Assembly: GCF_017298635.1 (NCBI RefSeq)
Contig: NZ_CP071182.1
Location: forward strand, 5,060,001-5,124,000
DNA: 64,000 nucleotides
From: Paenalicyclobacillus mengziensis
GTDB lineage: Bacteria; Bacillota; Bacilli; Alicyclobacillales; Alicyclobacillaceae
Direction of reading: 5' to 3'
The position numbers were made by a program, and so were the translations under genes. Positions 16,685 through 26,201 of this stretch are shown here, piece after piece. The notes under the pieces are model-generated. The model was not told the DNA's origin. It saw only the letters and a program-made list of their open reading frames with translations, and did not search any database. Each line of letters starts with the position of its first letter. The first letter of the stretch is position 1.

Positions 16685-17943
16685 GTCGGGTAGCTCAGGC
16701 ACCTTGCGGTGCCTGAGCCCCCTCAGAAACGGCGCACAGTTTCCCGTCATACGGCTCAAGCCGTCCTGCAGTCGTCTGAGTTGAAAGAGATATCATTGTC
16801 TCCGCCGATGCGCCATCGTCGAAAGTGCTCTGCGGATATAGTACATCCGCAGAGGATACACTTGCCGTTGGTCTTCTGTACCACATTGGGAGGCGTGCAG
16901 TATGAACTCACCGTCGGGATGCCTAATGGACGGAGTTTCCCGTTCTTCTTTTCGATGTACACACGTCGTACCGGAAGTGGCTTCCTTCGAATGTCAATCA
17001 GTTCGCGCAGTTCTTGCATTCTTTTTGGGTAGTGTACATGTCTCCGTCCACATCGGCTGTACGTCTTCCACGGTTCTTTTGTGTTACGTGCGGAACAGCT
17101 AAAAGTTTAACGTGGTAACTCGTGCGGATGAGCCACTTTATATGGCGAACCACTCTTCGCTTCCCTTGCTCGACTGCGTTGACCAGTTGTCTTTGTAACC
17201 TGAGTACGTGGCGCTCGATTTCCTGCCAGTTTACCTCTCTCCAAAGTTTGCTCGCTGCTGTCAGCCTCTCGGGCTTCAAGCCATGCTCGCATTACTCTGT
17301 CTTCGTAGAGTTCTGACCGTTTCTTGCGAATGCGGTCTGTCGGCGCGTCATAGACGGTTATTCTGTTCATAACAGACCGCTCCTTCGTCTCATGCTAAAA
17401 GATTTCCAGTTGAACGACCACGGGTGTAGTCTGCACGCTTTCGCGTCAGGACATTTCTGTCGTCCCTATCCGCCTCATTACAAGACCGGCATTCGCTTTT
17501 TACCCGTTCCGTTACCCCCTGGGGAGTTCGGCTTCGCTCACGCTCTGCTTACTGTCAGACTTCGACATCCCCCGTGGGGCTTACCATGTTTCTACGGCAA
17601 CCCGCTTTTGAAATGTTCAGGTGCCCCGACTCCCGCGGTAGCCTTTGGAACTGCGAATTAGCAAATCGGGAGTACCAATTCCGGCTACGTGCCTTTTGGC
17701 TCAAGCGTGTCAGAGTGGTTTCGCTTGTTCGTCGTGACGCGGTTTATATGGGGTTCACTGGTGTTCACCGTGTATTTCTCAACCTAGCTCCGGACCGAAT
17801 TCACTCTCTCAGTTCGCGGCTACATTGTCCCGTGAGCTTTACAAGACAGCATTATCGTCGTCCCATGTCACGGTAGGTTCGCGCTCGCAGTTCTGAGCGG
17901 GTGGGATTTCACCACATGATTGCCGTTTTCTTTCAAGTCGCAC
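16685..17943 (-). mobile_element. Group II intron, internally deleted remnant
   Basis: The element runs right to left. The 5' end is GTGCGAC at 17943-17937, matching the group II GTGYG consensus. Domain V is recognisable near 16725-16756 as GAGCCGTATGACGGGAAACT followed by a shortened second strand. A domain VI-like hairpin GCTCAGGCACC / GGTGCCTGAGC ends in CTACCCGAC near 16685. At ~1.26 kb it is much shorter than an intact intron-plus-ORF (usually about 2 kb or more), and its reverse transcriptase is internally deleted. The long plus-strand open frames over 17392-17876 are antisense to the structured RNA and are not genes. Confidence 0.75.
16756..17370 (-). pseudogene. Group II intron reverse transcriptase/maturase, frameshifted and deleted
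   Basis: Three fragments in different frames are collinear with an intron-encoded protein. The N-terminus MNRITVYDAPTDRIRKKRSE starts at 17370. EVNWQEIERHVLRLQRQLVN and KLLAVPHVTQKNRGRRTADV follow at ~17240-17020. Then comes RT block 1, PLPVRRVYIEKKNGKLRPLG, at ~16975-16910. This jumps directly to an HNH-like tail: GKCILCGCTIS, then WRIGGDND. RT blocks 2-7, including the YADD catalytic site, and domain X are gone. It cannot support splicing or mobility. Confidence 0.75.
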
Positions 17944-18200
17944 CCCGTTTCTGCAATGAGGATATCACTTGAAAAGTGAATGAGTATGTAGTAGTCATGC
18001 ATACCTGGATGCTGCGTTTTTCTGCAAAATGAAACTGCGGAATACATAGATGTGGAACAAGCAGCAAGGTAATCAGTTAACGAATAGCGTAACCTGGGTC
18101 AGGAGCCAAAACTTTGGTGCTCTTGTGATAAACGTCGCCTCACTTAAGGAACGAGGTGAATTTGATTAACTGTAAGTTAAATCGAATTGGGGGCGTTCGT
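17944..18200. other. Intergenic between intron and yjcZ-like gene
   Basis: This 257-bp stretch has no gene. It contains TCACTTGAAAAGTGA (a short dyad right at the intron 5' exon side) and the leader of the following small gene. Confidence 0.4.
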
Positions 18201-18329
18201 ATGTACGGAGCATTTGGCGGGTATACGCAATGGGCAGTTGTATTTTTGATCATCTTCGTTCTGTTCTTCTTGTTAGTCCCAGCGTTCGGTGGCGGCTATG
18301 GTGGAGGAGCAGGAGTAGGCGGTTACTAA
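18201..18329 (+). CDS. YjcZ-family small sporulation membrane peptide
   Basis: The peptide has 42 residues from an ATG preceded by TTGGGGGC. An N-terminal Gly/Tyr-rich head (MYGAFGGYTQW) leads into one transmembrane helix (AVVFLIIFVLFFLLVPAF) and a Gly-rich tail (GGGYGGGAGVGGY). This is the layout of YjcZ/sporulation-specific peptides of Bacilli. It is followed immediately by a strong terminator, so it is a monocistronic small mRNA. Expression in the mother cell or forespore is inferred from the family. Confidence 0.75.
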   Translation: MYGAFGGYTQWAVVFLIIFVLFFLLVPAFGGGYGGGAGVGGY

Positions 18330-18340
18330 GAAAGCCGTAT

Positions 18341-18388
18341 GTAGACAACGAGGGCGATGAGGCTACCCTATCGCCTTTTTTTGTCTAC
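18341..18388 (+). terminator. Terminator after yjcZ-like gene
   Basis: The inner stem is GGGCGAT / ATCGCC followed by seven Ts (18376-18382). An outer pair, GTAGACAA / TTGTCTAC, at 18341-18348 and 18381-18388 extends the hairpin. Confidence 0.75.
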
Positions 18389-18485
18389 ATCCCCGAGTTA
18401 CGGCGACGCGATGAGCATCATATTCACAGTTACGAGTGGATCGTACTTGCAATAAACGTCACAATGTAACATGAGGTGGCGTTAG

Positions 18486-19055
18486 ATGTACGGTTCAGAC
18501 GGGGAGCGAAGACTCCAAACAAGGTATGGAACTCAAAGTAGAGCATACGGATTCTACAACAATCAAATGTTGCACAAATTGAACCCATTGATGGCGGATT
18601 TCATTGCAAAACAGCAGATGATGTTTATTTCGACGGCAGACGCAAGTGGTAATTGTGATTCATCGTTTCGAGCCGGGGAACCAGGTTTTGTTAAAGTGAT
18701 GAACGAATGCACAATTGTCTATCCCGAATATAGGGGCAACGGCGTTTATGCGAGTTTGGGCAATATCATTGAAAACCCCCACGTCGGATTGCTCTTCATT
18801 GATTTCTTTGAGGACTGTATAGGTCTACATGTCAACGGAAAGGCATTCATCGAGGAAGAAATCGACGGCTTTGAAGATGTTAGAGCAGAGCGATGGGTTA
18901 GGATCAAAGTTGAAGAGGCATATATTCATTGCTCTAAGCATATTCCTCTGTTGCAACGACTCGATAAGGAAATTCATTGGGGTACAGATAACGTTGAATA
19001 TAAGGGCGGCGATTATTTCAAAGCGAAGGTCACAAACGCACAAGATAAGAGTTAG
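18486..19055 (+). CDS. Pyridoxamine 5'-phosphate oxidase-fold protein
   Basis: The protein has 189 residues, and the ATG follows GAGGTGG. The PNPOx split-barrel is recognisable from residue ~35: FIAKQQMMFISTADASGNCD, then TIVYPEYRGNGVYASLGNII and NPHVGLLFIDFFE. This matches flavin-binding members of the COG3576/FMN-flavoredoxin type. The C-terminal part (VEEAYIHCSKHIPLLQRL) is also typical. These proteins bind FMN or F420 and their reactions are usually unknown. It is monocistronic; the DNA following it is degenerate. Confidence 0.8.
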   Translation: MYGSDGERRLQTRYGTQSRAYGFYNNQMLHKLNPLMADFIAKQQMMFISTADASGNCDSSFRAGEPGFVKVMNECTIVYPEYRGNGVYASLGNIIENPHVGLLFIDFFEDCIGLHVNGKAFIEEEIDGFEDVRAERWVRIKVEEAYIHCSKHIPLLQRLDKEIHWGTDNVEYKGGDYFKAKVTNAQDKS

Positions 19056-19164
19056 GAAAGCGGGCAGTTATAAGAACAGCAAAGAAACGATGAATTCAGA
19101 CTACAGGAGTGTTCCGGACGACGTCTGACGCAGGTGGATTGCCTTCAGGAAGTGGAATTCGACG

Positions 19165-19353
19165 CTAATGAGATGCGGTAAATATGGAGTGAATAAACTC
19201 GTCTCCTCCGATACGGGCACATATCCCGTTATATTCATTGAGATTCATCTGCATCAGACGTCCAATTTGCATCAGTAACGCATCGCCCTTGACAGCGCTT
19301 CCATTAACTGCAATAATCCATCCGCCTCCTCGAACAAGCCCCTCTCGCTGCAT
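19165..19353 (-). pseudogene. GGDEF (diguanylate cyclase) domain fragment
   Basis: A 62-residue open frame contains VNGSAVKGDALLMQIGRLMQ followed by NGICARIGGDEFI. That is the second half of a GGDEF domain with the A-R-x-G-G-D-E-F active-site loop intact. It stops 12 residues later, losing the C-terminal strand and helices. No N-terminal sensor is present. The upstream frame 19450-19378 (ASVIAELGGEMKRSSRDIPD, stop) is a different fragment. It is a relic and cannot fold. Confidence 0.5.
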
Positions 19354-19835
19354 AATTTCCCTCTAGGGCAAGTCCGGGATGTCGCGAGACGACCGCTTCA
19401 TCTCGCCACCGAGTTCGGCGATAACAGATGCACCGCCGGTCCGTAATTGTCACCATCGAGCTTCTCATAAACTGCTCACATCAACTTACACGGTGTGTAC
19501 GTTAGATAATTCACTCCGCAATCGGCCACAGCATTTTTTATATTTGTGTCCGCTACCGCAAATACAGGGCTCGTTCCTCCCAGGTTCCACATTGCCGGCA
19601 TCAAGGTACTGTTTTAAATTACGAGTCTTTAGCTGCCTCGCCAAACTCTTCATTCTTTCATCAGCATACCGATAAATTTGTATGTAACTGTCGCAGAAGT
19701 AGTCAACGTCAATTTCTTGCCCAGACAGATTCCAGTTTCGATTTCTGGGACACCCACCGTGGCATAGGTTAAGAAATTCACACGTTGTGCATTTCTCTGG
19801 CAGTGTCGGTTTCTTCTCTAGAAAACGTTGATATA

Positions 19836-21730
19836 ATAGCCTCTCGGCATTTGAACCTTATTGATTACTCAAGGTTTTTGGCCGTGGGGTTTTGTTAATT
19901 CCCTCCAACTTTCCGCTTGGTCACACTTGTAACAAATATCCAAAACAGGATTACAGTTTGTGAGCCGTGACTAGTTAGTGAAATCATCATAAAAGGACTT
20001 GACTTTTTGAAAGCACCCCAACAATCGCCGAGAAGGGCCTAACCGCTCTATCTCTCATCGAAACGGGGTCGCGTTATGTTACCTTGTATTCAGTCCCATC
20101 AGGAGTACCAATCCTTTGTTCAACAGCAACTGCGTCTTCACTACGCCGATGGCACCCTTCTCTTCGTTGCACATGACTGGCCTCTTGTCACGAAGTTTTG
20201 GATTACAGATCTCTCAGGTACGTTCAACATCCTGAAACAGACCTACTCATCCCGTGGCCCCATGGCCTTCGACCCTGCTCGACTGTTGCGTTCATACCTG
20301 CTCATGCTTGAGGTCGGCCAGACCTCCATTTCCCGTTGGGTTAACGACCTGCGTCGAATCCCGCTTTATGCAATCCTCAGCGGATTTGAGTATGGTCACA
20401 CACCTGGCGTTGGCACGTTCTATGAGTTCTTCAAAAGGCTGTGGAATTCCACCGCTGCCAACACGTCCCCCAAGCGACGACTCAAACGCAAGAAGCCTAA
20501 GCGTGGCAAGAAACAAGGAGAAAAAGCTCCAACTACCACGCCCAACAAAATTGGGAAGCTCATTGCTCAACTGCAGAAACGTTCGCCTGTCGCGTACCAA
20601 CCTTTTGATACTTTACTCAGCCTATTCAAGGAGCAGTTCCTTTCCGTGTCTGCCACACTTAGATTGCTTGGTGACATTCACAGCCTTGCCATTGCCGCAG
20701 ATGGAACACCTGTGCATACAGCGGCTCAAGTTCGCAGTAAACGAATTTGCTCTTGCCGTGAGCAAGGAATCGAACAATGCTCCTGTCATCGTGAGTTCTC
20801 CCAACCCGACTGTGACATTGGCTGGGACAGCCACCGAGGCCGGTACTTCTTTGGCTATCATCTCTACATGCTAGTAGCTGCTGACAGTCCTTATGACCTG
20901 CCACTCTATCCACGACTGCAACGAGCCTCTCGCCACGACGCCTCTTCCTGGGTAGTAAGTGCTTTCGAGTTTAAGCAGCGGTTCCCTGACTATACATGGT
21001 CTAAGATGATTCTCGACTCTGCACACGACGCGATGCCGATTTATGAATTCCTGCAGTCTGAGCAAGTCATACCATTCATTGACCTCAATCAGCGATCAAC
21101 GGGGCAGAGAAAGTACAAAAATGACATTGCCATTTCAGCAGACGGAACTCCAATTTGTAGCCATGGGCTGAGGATGAAAGATGATGGATACGACCACACC
21201 CGCGGTCGCCGCAAGTTTCGCTGTCCACTCATTCAGAACAGGAAGGTGACCTGTGATACACCCTGTTCCGACTCACCTTATGGAAGATGTGTATATACAT
21301 ACACCAAGGATAATCCTCGCTTGTTCCCATTTGTCGCTCGTGACAGCGACGAATGGGCCAGTGTCTATAAACGCAGAACCACCTGCGAACGGTGTAACAA
21401 GCGAGAAAAAGAGGATTATCAGCTCGAAGCTGCCAAGCACCGCAGTACCATGATGTGGGCCATTCGCACCTACGGTATTGCCATGTGTCAACATATTGAC
21501 GCTTGGTACCAAGAGACAAATCTCGACCTAAGGTCGACGCTCCTGTCAGCCTGAGACTAACCCTATCCTACCATCCCAGCGAGGACTATTTGCAAAAATC
21601 GGACCGTCGTCGCTTTCTTTCCTATACCCTTTTTTCAAAGAACCACGATCATACACTACAATTCCCAGTGTTAAATTGGCATTTGGCCTGTCTTATGTCA
21701 TTTTTCAACATCTCAATGCCGAGAGGCTAT
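19836..21730 (+). mobile_element. Complete 1895-bp insertion sequence inside anSME gene
   Basis: Ends are defined by 16-bp perfect inverted repeats ATAGCCTCTCGGCATT at 19836-19851 and 21715-21730. A TATA target duplication flanks them (19832-19835 and 21731-21734). Removing the element plus one TATA restores the anSME reading frame (N-Y-V-Y-Q-R-F). The single transposase gene is intact. Perfect repeats and an intact target duplication suggest a recent insertion. Confidence 0.9.
20076..21554 (+). CDS. DDE transposase (DUF772-type, IS1182/ISNCY-like)
   Basis: The protein has 492 residues. The N-terminal region (FDPARLLRSYLLMLEVGQTS, then LSGFEYGHTPGVGTFYEFFK) is of the DUF772 type. A basic linker (KRRLKRKKPKRGKKQ) follows. 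The catalytic region has HSLAIAADGTPVHTAA (first Asp), a Cys-rich insert CSCREQGIEQCSCH, MILDSAHDAMPIYEFL (second Asp) and a C-terminal helix RTTCERCNKREKEDYQLEAA (Glu). No frame break is seen, so it could be active. It is not closely related in sequence to the transposase at 3539-5017. The family name is my best guess. Confidence 0.8.
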   Translation: MLPCIQSHQEYQSFVQQQLRLHYADGTLLFVAHDWPLVTKFWITDLSGTFNILKQTYSSRGPMAFDPARLLRSYLLMLEVGQTSISRWVNDLRRIPLYAILSGFEYGHTPGVGTFYEFFKRLWNSTAANTSPKRRLKRKKPKRGKKQGEKAPTTTPNKIGKLIAQLQKRSPVAYQPFDTLLSLFKEQFLSVSATLRLLGDIHSLAIAADGTPVHTAAQVRSKRICSCREQGIEQCSCHREFSQPDCDIGWDSHRGRYFFGYHLYMLVAADSPYDLPLYPRLQRASRHDASSWVVSAFEFKQRFPDYTWSKMILDSAHDAMPIYEFLQSEQVIPFIDLNQRSTGQRKYKNDIAISADGTPICSHGLRMKDDGYDHTRGRRKFRCPLIQNRKVTCDTPCSDSPYGRCVYTYTKDNPRLFPFVARDSDEWASVYKRRTTCERCNKREKEDYQLEAAKHRSTMMWAIRTYGIAMCQHIDAWYQETNLDLRSTLLSA

Positions 21731-22825
21731 TATACATAATTGCCCAAAACATCCTCCAGACTATCTTTAGCTACGTTACCAAGTTTATAGTCATTACCAA
21801 TGTAGAAATCGCAAGGGTACGCATCACCGTTTTGCTCGAGGATGAGGGTTGTCGGACAAGTTCTTTGATGGACACATAATTCAGCATCGTGATTCAGATA
21901 TACGCTCAGCATGTTGTCAAAAAAACGGATGGAAGTTTTCGGATTGCCGTCGTTATACCAGATATCGAAGGCGTCACAAAGGAAATCCCCATACTCGCGA
22001 GCAGTGATTAAATATCGAGGGGGCTTACTGGTTTCTTGAGCACGAAAGTCCATACCTGGTATGAACTGAATGAATCGAAAATTTTCTCGCTCGTAGAATT
22101 CAAATAACTCGTTAGCCTTTCCAATATTGTTCTCGTGAAGAACTGTAAGAACATTAAAATCAACTGCATATCTGCGAAGATATTCGACACCATTCATGAC
22201 TCGGTCATAGCTGCCAACCCCAGACCGAGTAACACGACGTTTATCGTTCAGTTGACGCGGTCCGTCAATACTGACGCCGACCAGAAAGCTATATGTCTTG
22301 AAAAATCGAGCCCAATCATCGTTGAGTAATGTTGCATTCGTCTGTACCGAATTTGCAATCGCTGTATTTGCGGCGGCATATTTGGCCTGAAAAGAAACCA
22401 CCGTCTTGAAGAAATCAAGTCCCGCAAGAAGAGGTTCACCACCTTGCCACGCAAAAGACGCAACCCCCTCCGAAAACCTCATATACTCGGCAATGAACTT
22501 CTCAAGTATGGTAGCATCTATCCGTCGTACAGTCTTTCCGATTTTCCCACCTGTACGACTATAGTAGCAGTAGTCGCACGCTAAGTTACAATCCTCGGAA
22601 ACTGTTTTCCACATGATGCTAAGCGGTGCAAAGCGATGAATCGTAGAACACATGTCCATTTCGTTACCTCCAGTTGTCTCAAGGATGGCATCCAAACTGA
22701 ACCGTGTCGGTTCCACATTTCGGATACCATCCTACCCTTCCGTGGCTTCACCTTTCACCTTGAGTAACTATTCGACTAATCTTGACTGGCTCGTTGCCAG
22801 TAGACATCCGGCTCGCTCGGAATGT

Positions 22826-24082
22826 TTAACCTGCATTCATACTAGATGTATCAGAAGTGTTGAATTGAAATTCCTTATGCACATCCCGAGCAATCCACAC
22901 TATAATGCCGGCTAGCAGTAGCGATATGGGCAACATATAAAACGCTGTCTGAAAGCCAAAATATTGCGCAACAAATCCACCCAAGACCGGTCCGAGTACT
23001 GCCCCAATCTCCCCGCCAAACGTGCAGATCCCAAAAGCTGTTCCCGCAACCTGAGGCCCTGAGGTATCTGTAACCAGAGCAATGGCTGAGGAGATATAGG
23101 CCCCGAAGAGTCCAACGAGAATGATTGTCAGATACAGCATGAAGGGTGAGGTAACTTGAGTGAAGGCAAACATAATAATCGCGGAAACGAACGTCAATAA
23201 GCTGACTGTCTTAACTCGGCCAATTTTATCTCCAATAGCCCCATTCAAAATCAGACCAATCGAAACACCTCCAAAGAGCATGGCTGACAAGAGGCCTCCG
23301 TTAATGAGTGACAAGTGTTTCACTTTGATGATGTACGTCGTGATCCACGCACCCGCCATCCAGAAAGTGAAGTTGTAGAGGCCATGTAGGATAAAGACAA
23401 CCCATACGTTGCGCATCCGAAACACATCACGAATTCGCGGTGATTCGTCTGTTTTCACAACGACCTTCAATTCGTCGTGCGCTGGTGTTAAGTGCTGTGG
23501 ACGTTCCTTAACGAACACAATCATCAAAATCCCTGCTACAATACTTAACACACCGGCAACAGGCCATGGTGCCCTCCATCCCCAATGGACCCCCACCAAA
23601 GTGGCCAATACCATTCCACCAAGCGTCCCTAGACTATATCCCGTCTCCCAGATAGCCAGAGCCTTACCGCGTTTTGCATGCGGATATGTTTCACTCAGCC
23701 ATGCCGCCCCAGGCGAGTATTGGAACCCCTCGAATATTCCGGTAATTATCCGTATCAACGACAGCCAACCCGTCGACCTCGCAAGTGAAGTCAGCATGGT
23801 CACGGTACCAAACCCCAAGACGGATGGTGCAATTACTTTCTTTCGACCAAGTCTGTCCGACAACAAACCGCCCACAAACGTGGAGAGATATCCAACAAAG
23901 AATAGTGACACAACTCCACCAGCAGCTGTTAATGATAGATGAAAGTACGGACGCATCAACGGAAGTAAAGGTCCGATTAATCCCCGGTCCATAAAGTTGA
24001 AAAACCACGCTAGCCAGTTCCAAAACAAAACAATCTTCGCATATTTCATCCAGTCAGGTCCTTGACTGTACGCAACTTTCAC
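22826..24082 (-). CDS. MFS permease of the sulfatase cluster A
   Basis: The protein has ~418 residues. GTG at 24082 is preferred (GGAGGGG seven bases before); another GTG lies two codons earlier. Twelve hydrophobic segments are visible, with the MFS motif A G-G-L-L-S-D-R-L-G-R-K-K between helices 2 and 3 and the matching G-D-K-I-G-R in the second half. The first helix (WNWLAWFFNFMDRGLIGPLL) is of the anion:cation symporter/ACS or sugar-acid type. It lies between a sulfatase and an anSME on the same strand, so it is a good candidate importer of the sulfated substrate (inference). Confidence 0.82.
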   Translation of the reverse strand: MKVAYSQGPDWMKYAKIVLFWNWLAWFFNFMDRGLIGPLLPLMRPYFHLSLTAAGGVVSLFFVGYLSTFVGGLLSDRLGRKKVIAPSVLGFGTVTMLTSLARSTGWLSLIRIITGIFEGFQYSPGAAWLSETYPHAKRGKALAIWETGYSLGTLGGMVLATLVGVHWGWRAPWPVAGVLSIVAGILMIVFVKERPQHLTPAHDELKVVVKTDESPRIRDVFRMRNVWVVFILHGLYNFTFWMAGAWITTYIIKVKHLSLINGGLLSAMLFGGVSIGLILNGAIGDKIGRVKTVSLLTFVSAIIMFAFTQVTSPFMLYLTIILVGLFGAYISSAIALVTDTSGPQVAGTAFGICTFGGEIGAVLGPVLGGFVAQYFGFQTAFYMLPISLLLAGIIVWIARDVHKEFQFNTSDTSSMNAG

Positions 24083-24405
24083 GGCCACCCCTCCATCGGA
24101 ATCAAGTAAAATCGCATCAAATTAGGCGCATTCACAAAACCTCTCCTTCCCTTACGACTAGCACCGAGATGCAATTTTCAACGCTGCGACTAGTCGACCT
24201 CATGGACGATCGCGGTAAGAACCTCCCCTCCCTCCTCACTTTCACTTACCGGCTGAGACCTCTCGTGGAGTTTTAAAATATCACAGCCGTCAGTCAAGTA
24301 AACGCTTTCGTAAATCGGTATCTCGTCGCAGCAATGCGGAAGATCTGTTACAGCGAGCCCAAGGTCGAGCCCGTTTATTGCCGATATGAAACTCTCATCA
24401 AGGCT
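24083..24405. other. Intergenic 323 bp between sulfatase and MFS gene
   Basis: No gene is seen. The MFS gene probably has its own promoter here, but I cannot assign -35/-10 boxes with confidence. Confidence 0.35.
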
Positions 24406-26037
24406 TTACCCTTGGCCGTTGGACTCTTTGTCCCAAAATGCCTTCACAGGATTGTTATTGATGATCTCGAGAATTTTCTCGCGCGGGATGACCCGACAAC
24501 GATTGGCCCATTCCAGGTACATCTCACTCATTTCTCTCACCTTATCTGGGTGTTGGCTCGCCAAATCATGCATTTCTGTACGGTCCGCCACCATGTCATA
24601 CAGTTCCCAGTCTCCTGGATATCTCCTTACCAGTTTCCAATTCCCGATACGAACGGCTGCATTTCCTTCGTGTTCCCAAAACAATGGCCGTGGTTTCATA
24701 TGGTCATCTTCAAACACTGTTCTGATACTCGTACCTTCACAGGGTAAGACTTTTTTACCATTAAACCTATCTGGATAGGTGGCACCGCTGATATCCACAA
24801 TCGTTGCCATAACGTCCGGCAGATAAGCCGGAGTATGTCGTAGTACCCCCCTTTCCTGAATCCCGTCGGGCCAGTGAACAATAAACGGTGTTGAAATGCC
24901 TCCCTCGTGCACCCAGTGCTTGTAGTACCTGAAAGGGGTATTCGATAGATTTGCCCAAGCGACCCCGTAGCTCTGATAAGTATTCTCTGGGCCGGGCACA
25001 ACATCTGGTCTGTTCCCGAACTGAACTGGCTCTCCTTTACGAGTGTGGGACCGAGCAAGTCTAAGATTATCGACCATTTCGTCGGCTGACACGTCTCTTG
25101 GTATTGGTTCTGCACACCCACCGTTATCTGACAAGAACATGACTATCGTATTATCCAGCCGACCTGTTTCCTGCAACGCAGTCAGAATTGCGCCAATACC
25201 TTGGTCCATGCGGTCTATCTGTGCTGCATACACCTCCATGCATCGAAGCAACCATTCCTTATCGCCTGCATCCTCCCATTTTGTTTGGGCCGGATCCCGC
25301 TCCGATAGTTCCCAGGAAGAATCCAAAATCCCCATCTTCCTCATACGCTCCATCCGTGCTTGCCTCAGTCGATCCCAACCTTCATTAAAGCGATTCTTAT
25401 ATTTTAAGGCGTCAGATTCGTGTGCATGGAGTGGCCAGTGCGGTGCAGTATAGGCAACATAGAGAAAGAACGGATCTGATGGTGATGTTTTTGTATGTTC
25501 GTTGATGTAGTCAACTGCCTGTTTGCTGATTGTATCTGTGTAAAAAAAGTCATCGTCTTCAAAGGCTTCCTGATCGACATTTTCGTTTTGCCGTGTCAGC
25601 GTATTCGGGTAATAGTAGCTCCCTGCCCCAATGATGGTCCCATAAAACTTGTCAAAGCCGCGTTGCAAGGGCCAACTATCAGATGGCTGGTCCAAGTCTC
25701 TTGCAACGTGCCACTTGCCGCTCATATATGTACGATAGCCCTGTTGTTTGAGTACCTCTGCAACAGTTACGCAATTTCTGTTTAAGTCACCGGGATACCC
25801 TTCCGGCCCTTGGTCATATGTTAAGACGCCCACGCCCGTTTGATGCGGGTGCAATCCGGTTAAGAGTGAGGCCCTGGACGGGCTGCACCTGGCGGTATTG
25901 TAGAACTGCGTAAAGCGGATACCGTTCTCGGCCAGGCGGTCAAGGTTAGGAGTATCAACTTCACCGCCGTAGCAATGAATGTCTGAATACCCCATGTCAT
26001 CGTTTAGAATCAATACAATGTTAGGTCTATCGCTCAT
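24406..26037 (-). CDS. Cys-type S1 sulfatase (arylsulfatase A-like)
   Basis: The 543-residue protein has an ATG after GGGGGAG. It has the alkaline-phosphatase fold of S1 sulfatases, starting PNIVLILNDDMGYSDIHCYG with the metal-binding D13-D14. The formylglycine signature is C51-S-P-S-R followed by ASLLTG, so it needs anSME activation. Later metal ligands appear in FLSDNGG. The C-terminal subdomain has NWKLVRRYPGDWELYDM and a D-R-T-E-M-H-D-L segment. No signal peptide is present, so it should act in the cytoplasm. It is the largest of the five sulfatases here and closest to the arylsulfatase A/choline-sulfatase-like branch. The substrate is unknown. Confidence 0.9.
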   Translation of the reverse strand: MSDRPNIVLILNDDMGYSDIHCYGGEVDTPNLDRLAENGIRFTQFYNTARCSPSRASLLTGLHPHQTGVGVLTYDQGPEGYPGDLNRNCVTVAEVLKQQGYRTYMSGKWHVARDLDQPSDSWPLQRGFDKFYGTIIGAGSYYYPNTLTRQNENVDQEAFEDDDFFYTDTISKQAVDYINEHTKTSPSDPFFLYVAYTAPHWPLHAHESDALKYKNRFNEGWDRLRQARMERMRKMGILDSSWELSERDPAQTKWEDAGDKEWLLRCMEVYAAQIDRMDQGIGAILTALQETGRLDNTIVMFLSDNGGCAEPIPRDVSADEMVDNLRLARSHTRKGEPVQFGNRPDVVPGPENTYQSYGVAWANLSNTPFRYYKHWVHEGGISTPFIVHWPDGIQERGVLRHTPAYLPDVMATIVDISGATYPDRFNGKKVLPCEGTSIRTVFEDDHMKPRPLFWEHEGNAAVRIGNWKLVRRYPGDWELYDMVADRTEMHDLASQHPDKVREMSEMYLEWANRCRVIPREKILEIINNNPVKAFWDKESNGQG

Positions 26038-26085
26038 TACAATCTCCCCCAGTTAGATGCAATTCCAATAAGACTTTAAGGTATA

Positions 26086-26097
26086 TTGTTATAACAA
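26086..26097. promoter_or_regulatory. Possible GntR operator
   Basis: A perfect 12-bp palindrome TTGTTATAACAA, extending to ATTGTTATAACAAA, lies in the 164-bp gap between gntR and the sulfatase. The gap is AT-rich. UTRA-type GntR repressors bind TTGTATA-like palindromes, so this is the obvious candidate site. Confidence 0.45.
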
Positions 26098-26201
26098 ATA
26101 TTCGTGCAACACAAAGATATGATTTAGTTTTATTTTTGTCAATAATCAGATTATTTTTTGTGCAGGTAAAAATGTATGCCTGAGACAGAAGCGTTTTCAG
26201 G

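Larger units (their letters stand above)
19486..22659 (-). pseudogene. Anaerobic sulfatase-maturating enzyme (anSME), split by an IS
   Basis: The 5' part (22659-21735) encodes the radical SAM core. It has CNLACDYCYY with the C-x3-C-x2-C cluster motif, then a SPASM-type segment CPTTLILEQNGDAYPCDFYI, and ends at LEDVLGNYV. The sequence resumes after the IS at 19831 with Y-Q-R-F-L-E-K-K. It continues through the remaining SPASM cysteines to a SEC-C tail, GRNEPCICGSGHKYKKCC, with a stop at 19486. The ATG at 22659 has TGGAGG ahead. anSMEs convert an active-site Cys or Ser of sulfatases to formylglycine. The intact paralogue is at 41466-42713. Without the IS this would be ~415 residues and fully colinear with it. 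Confidence 0.85.

Noticed and set aside
17392..17876. Two plus-strand open frames of 89 and 100 codons
   Set aside because: They are antisense to the structured RNA of the group II intron and have no start signals or recognisable protein character.
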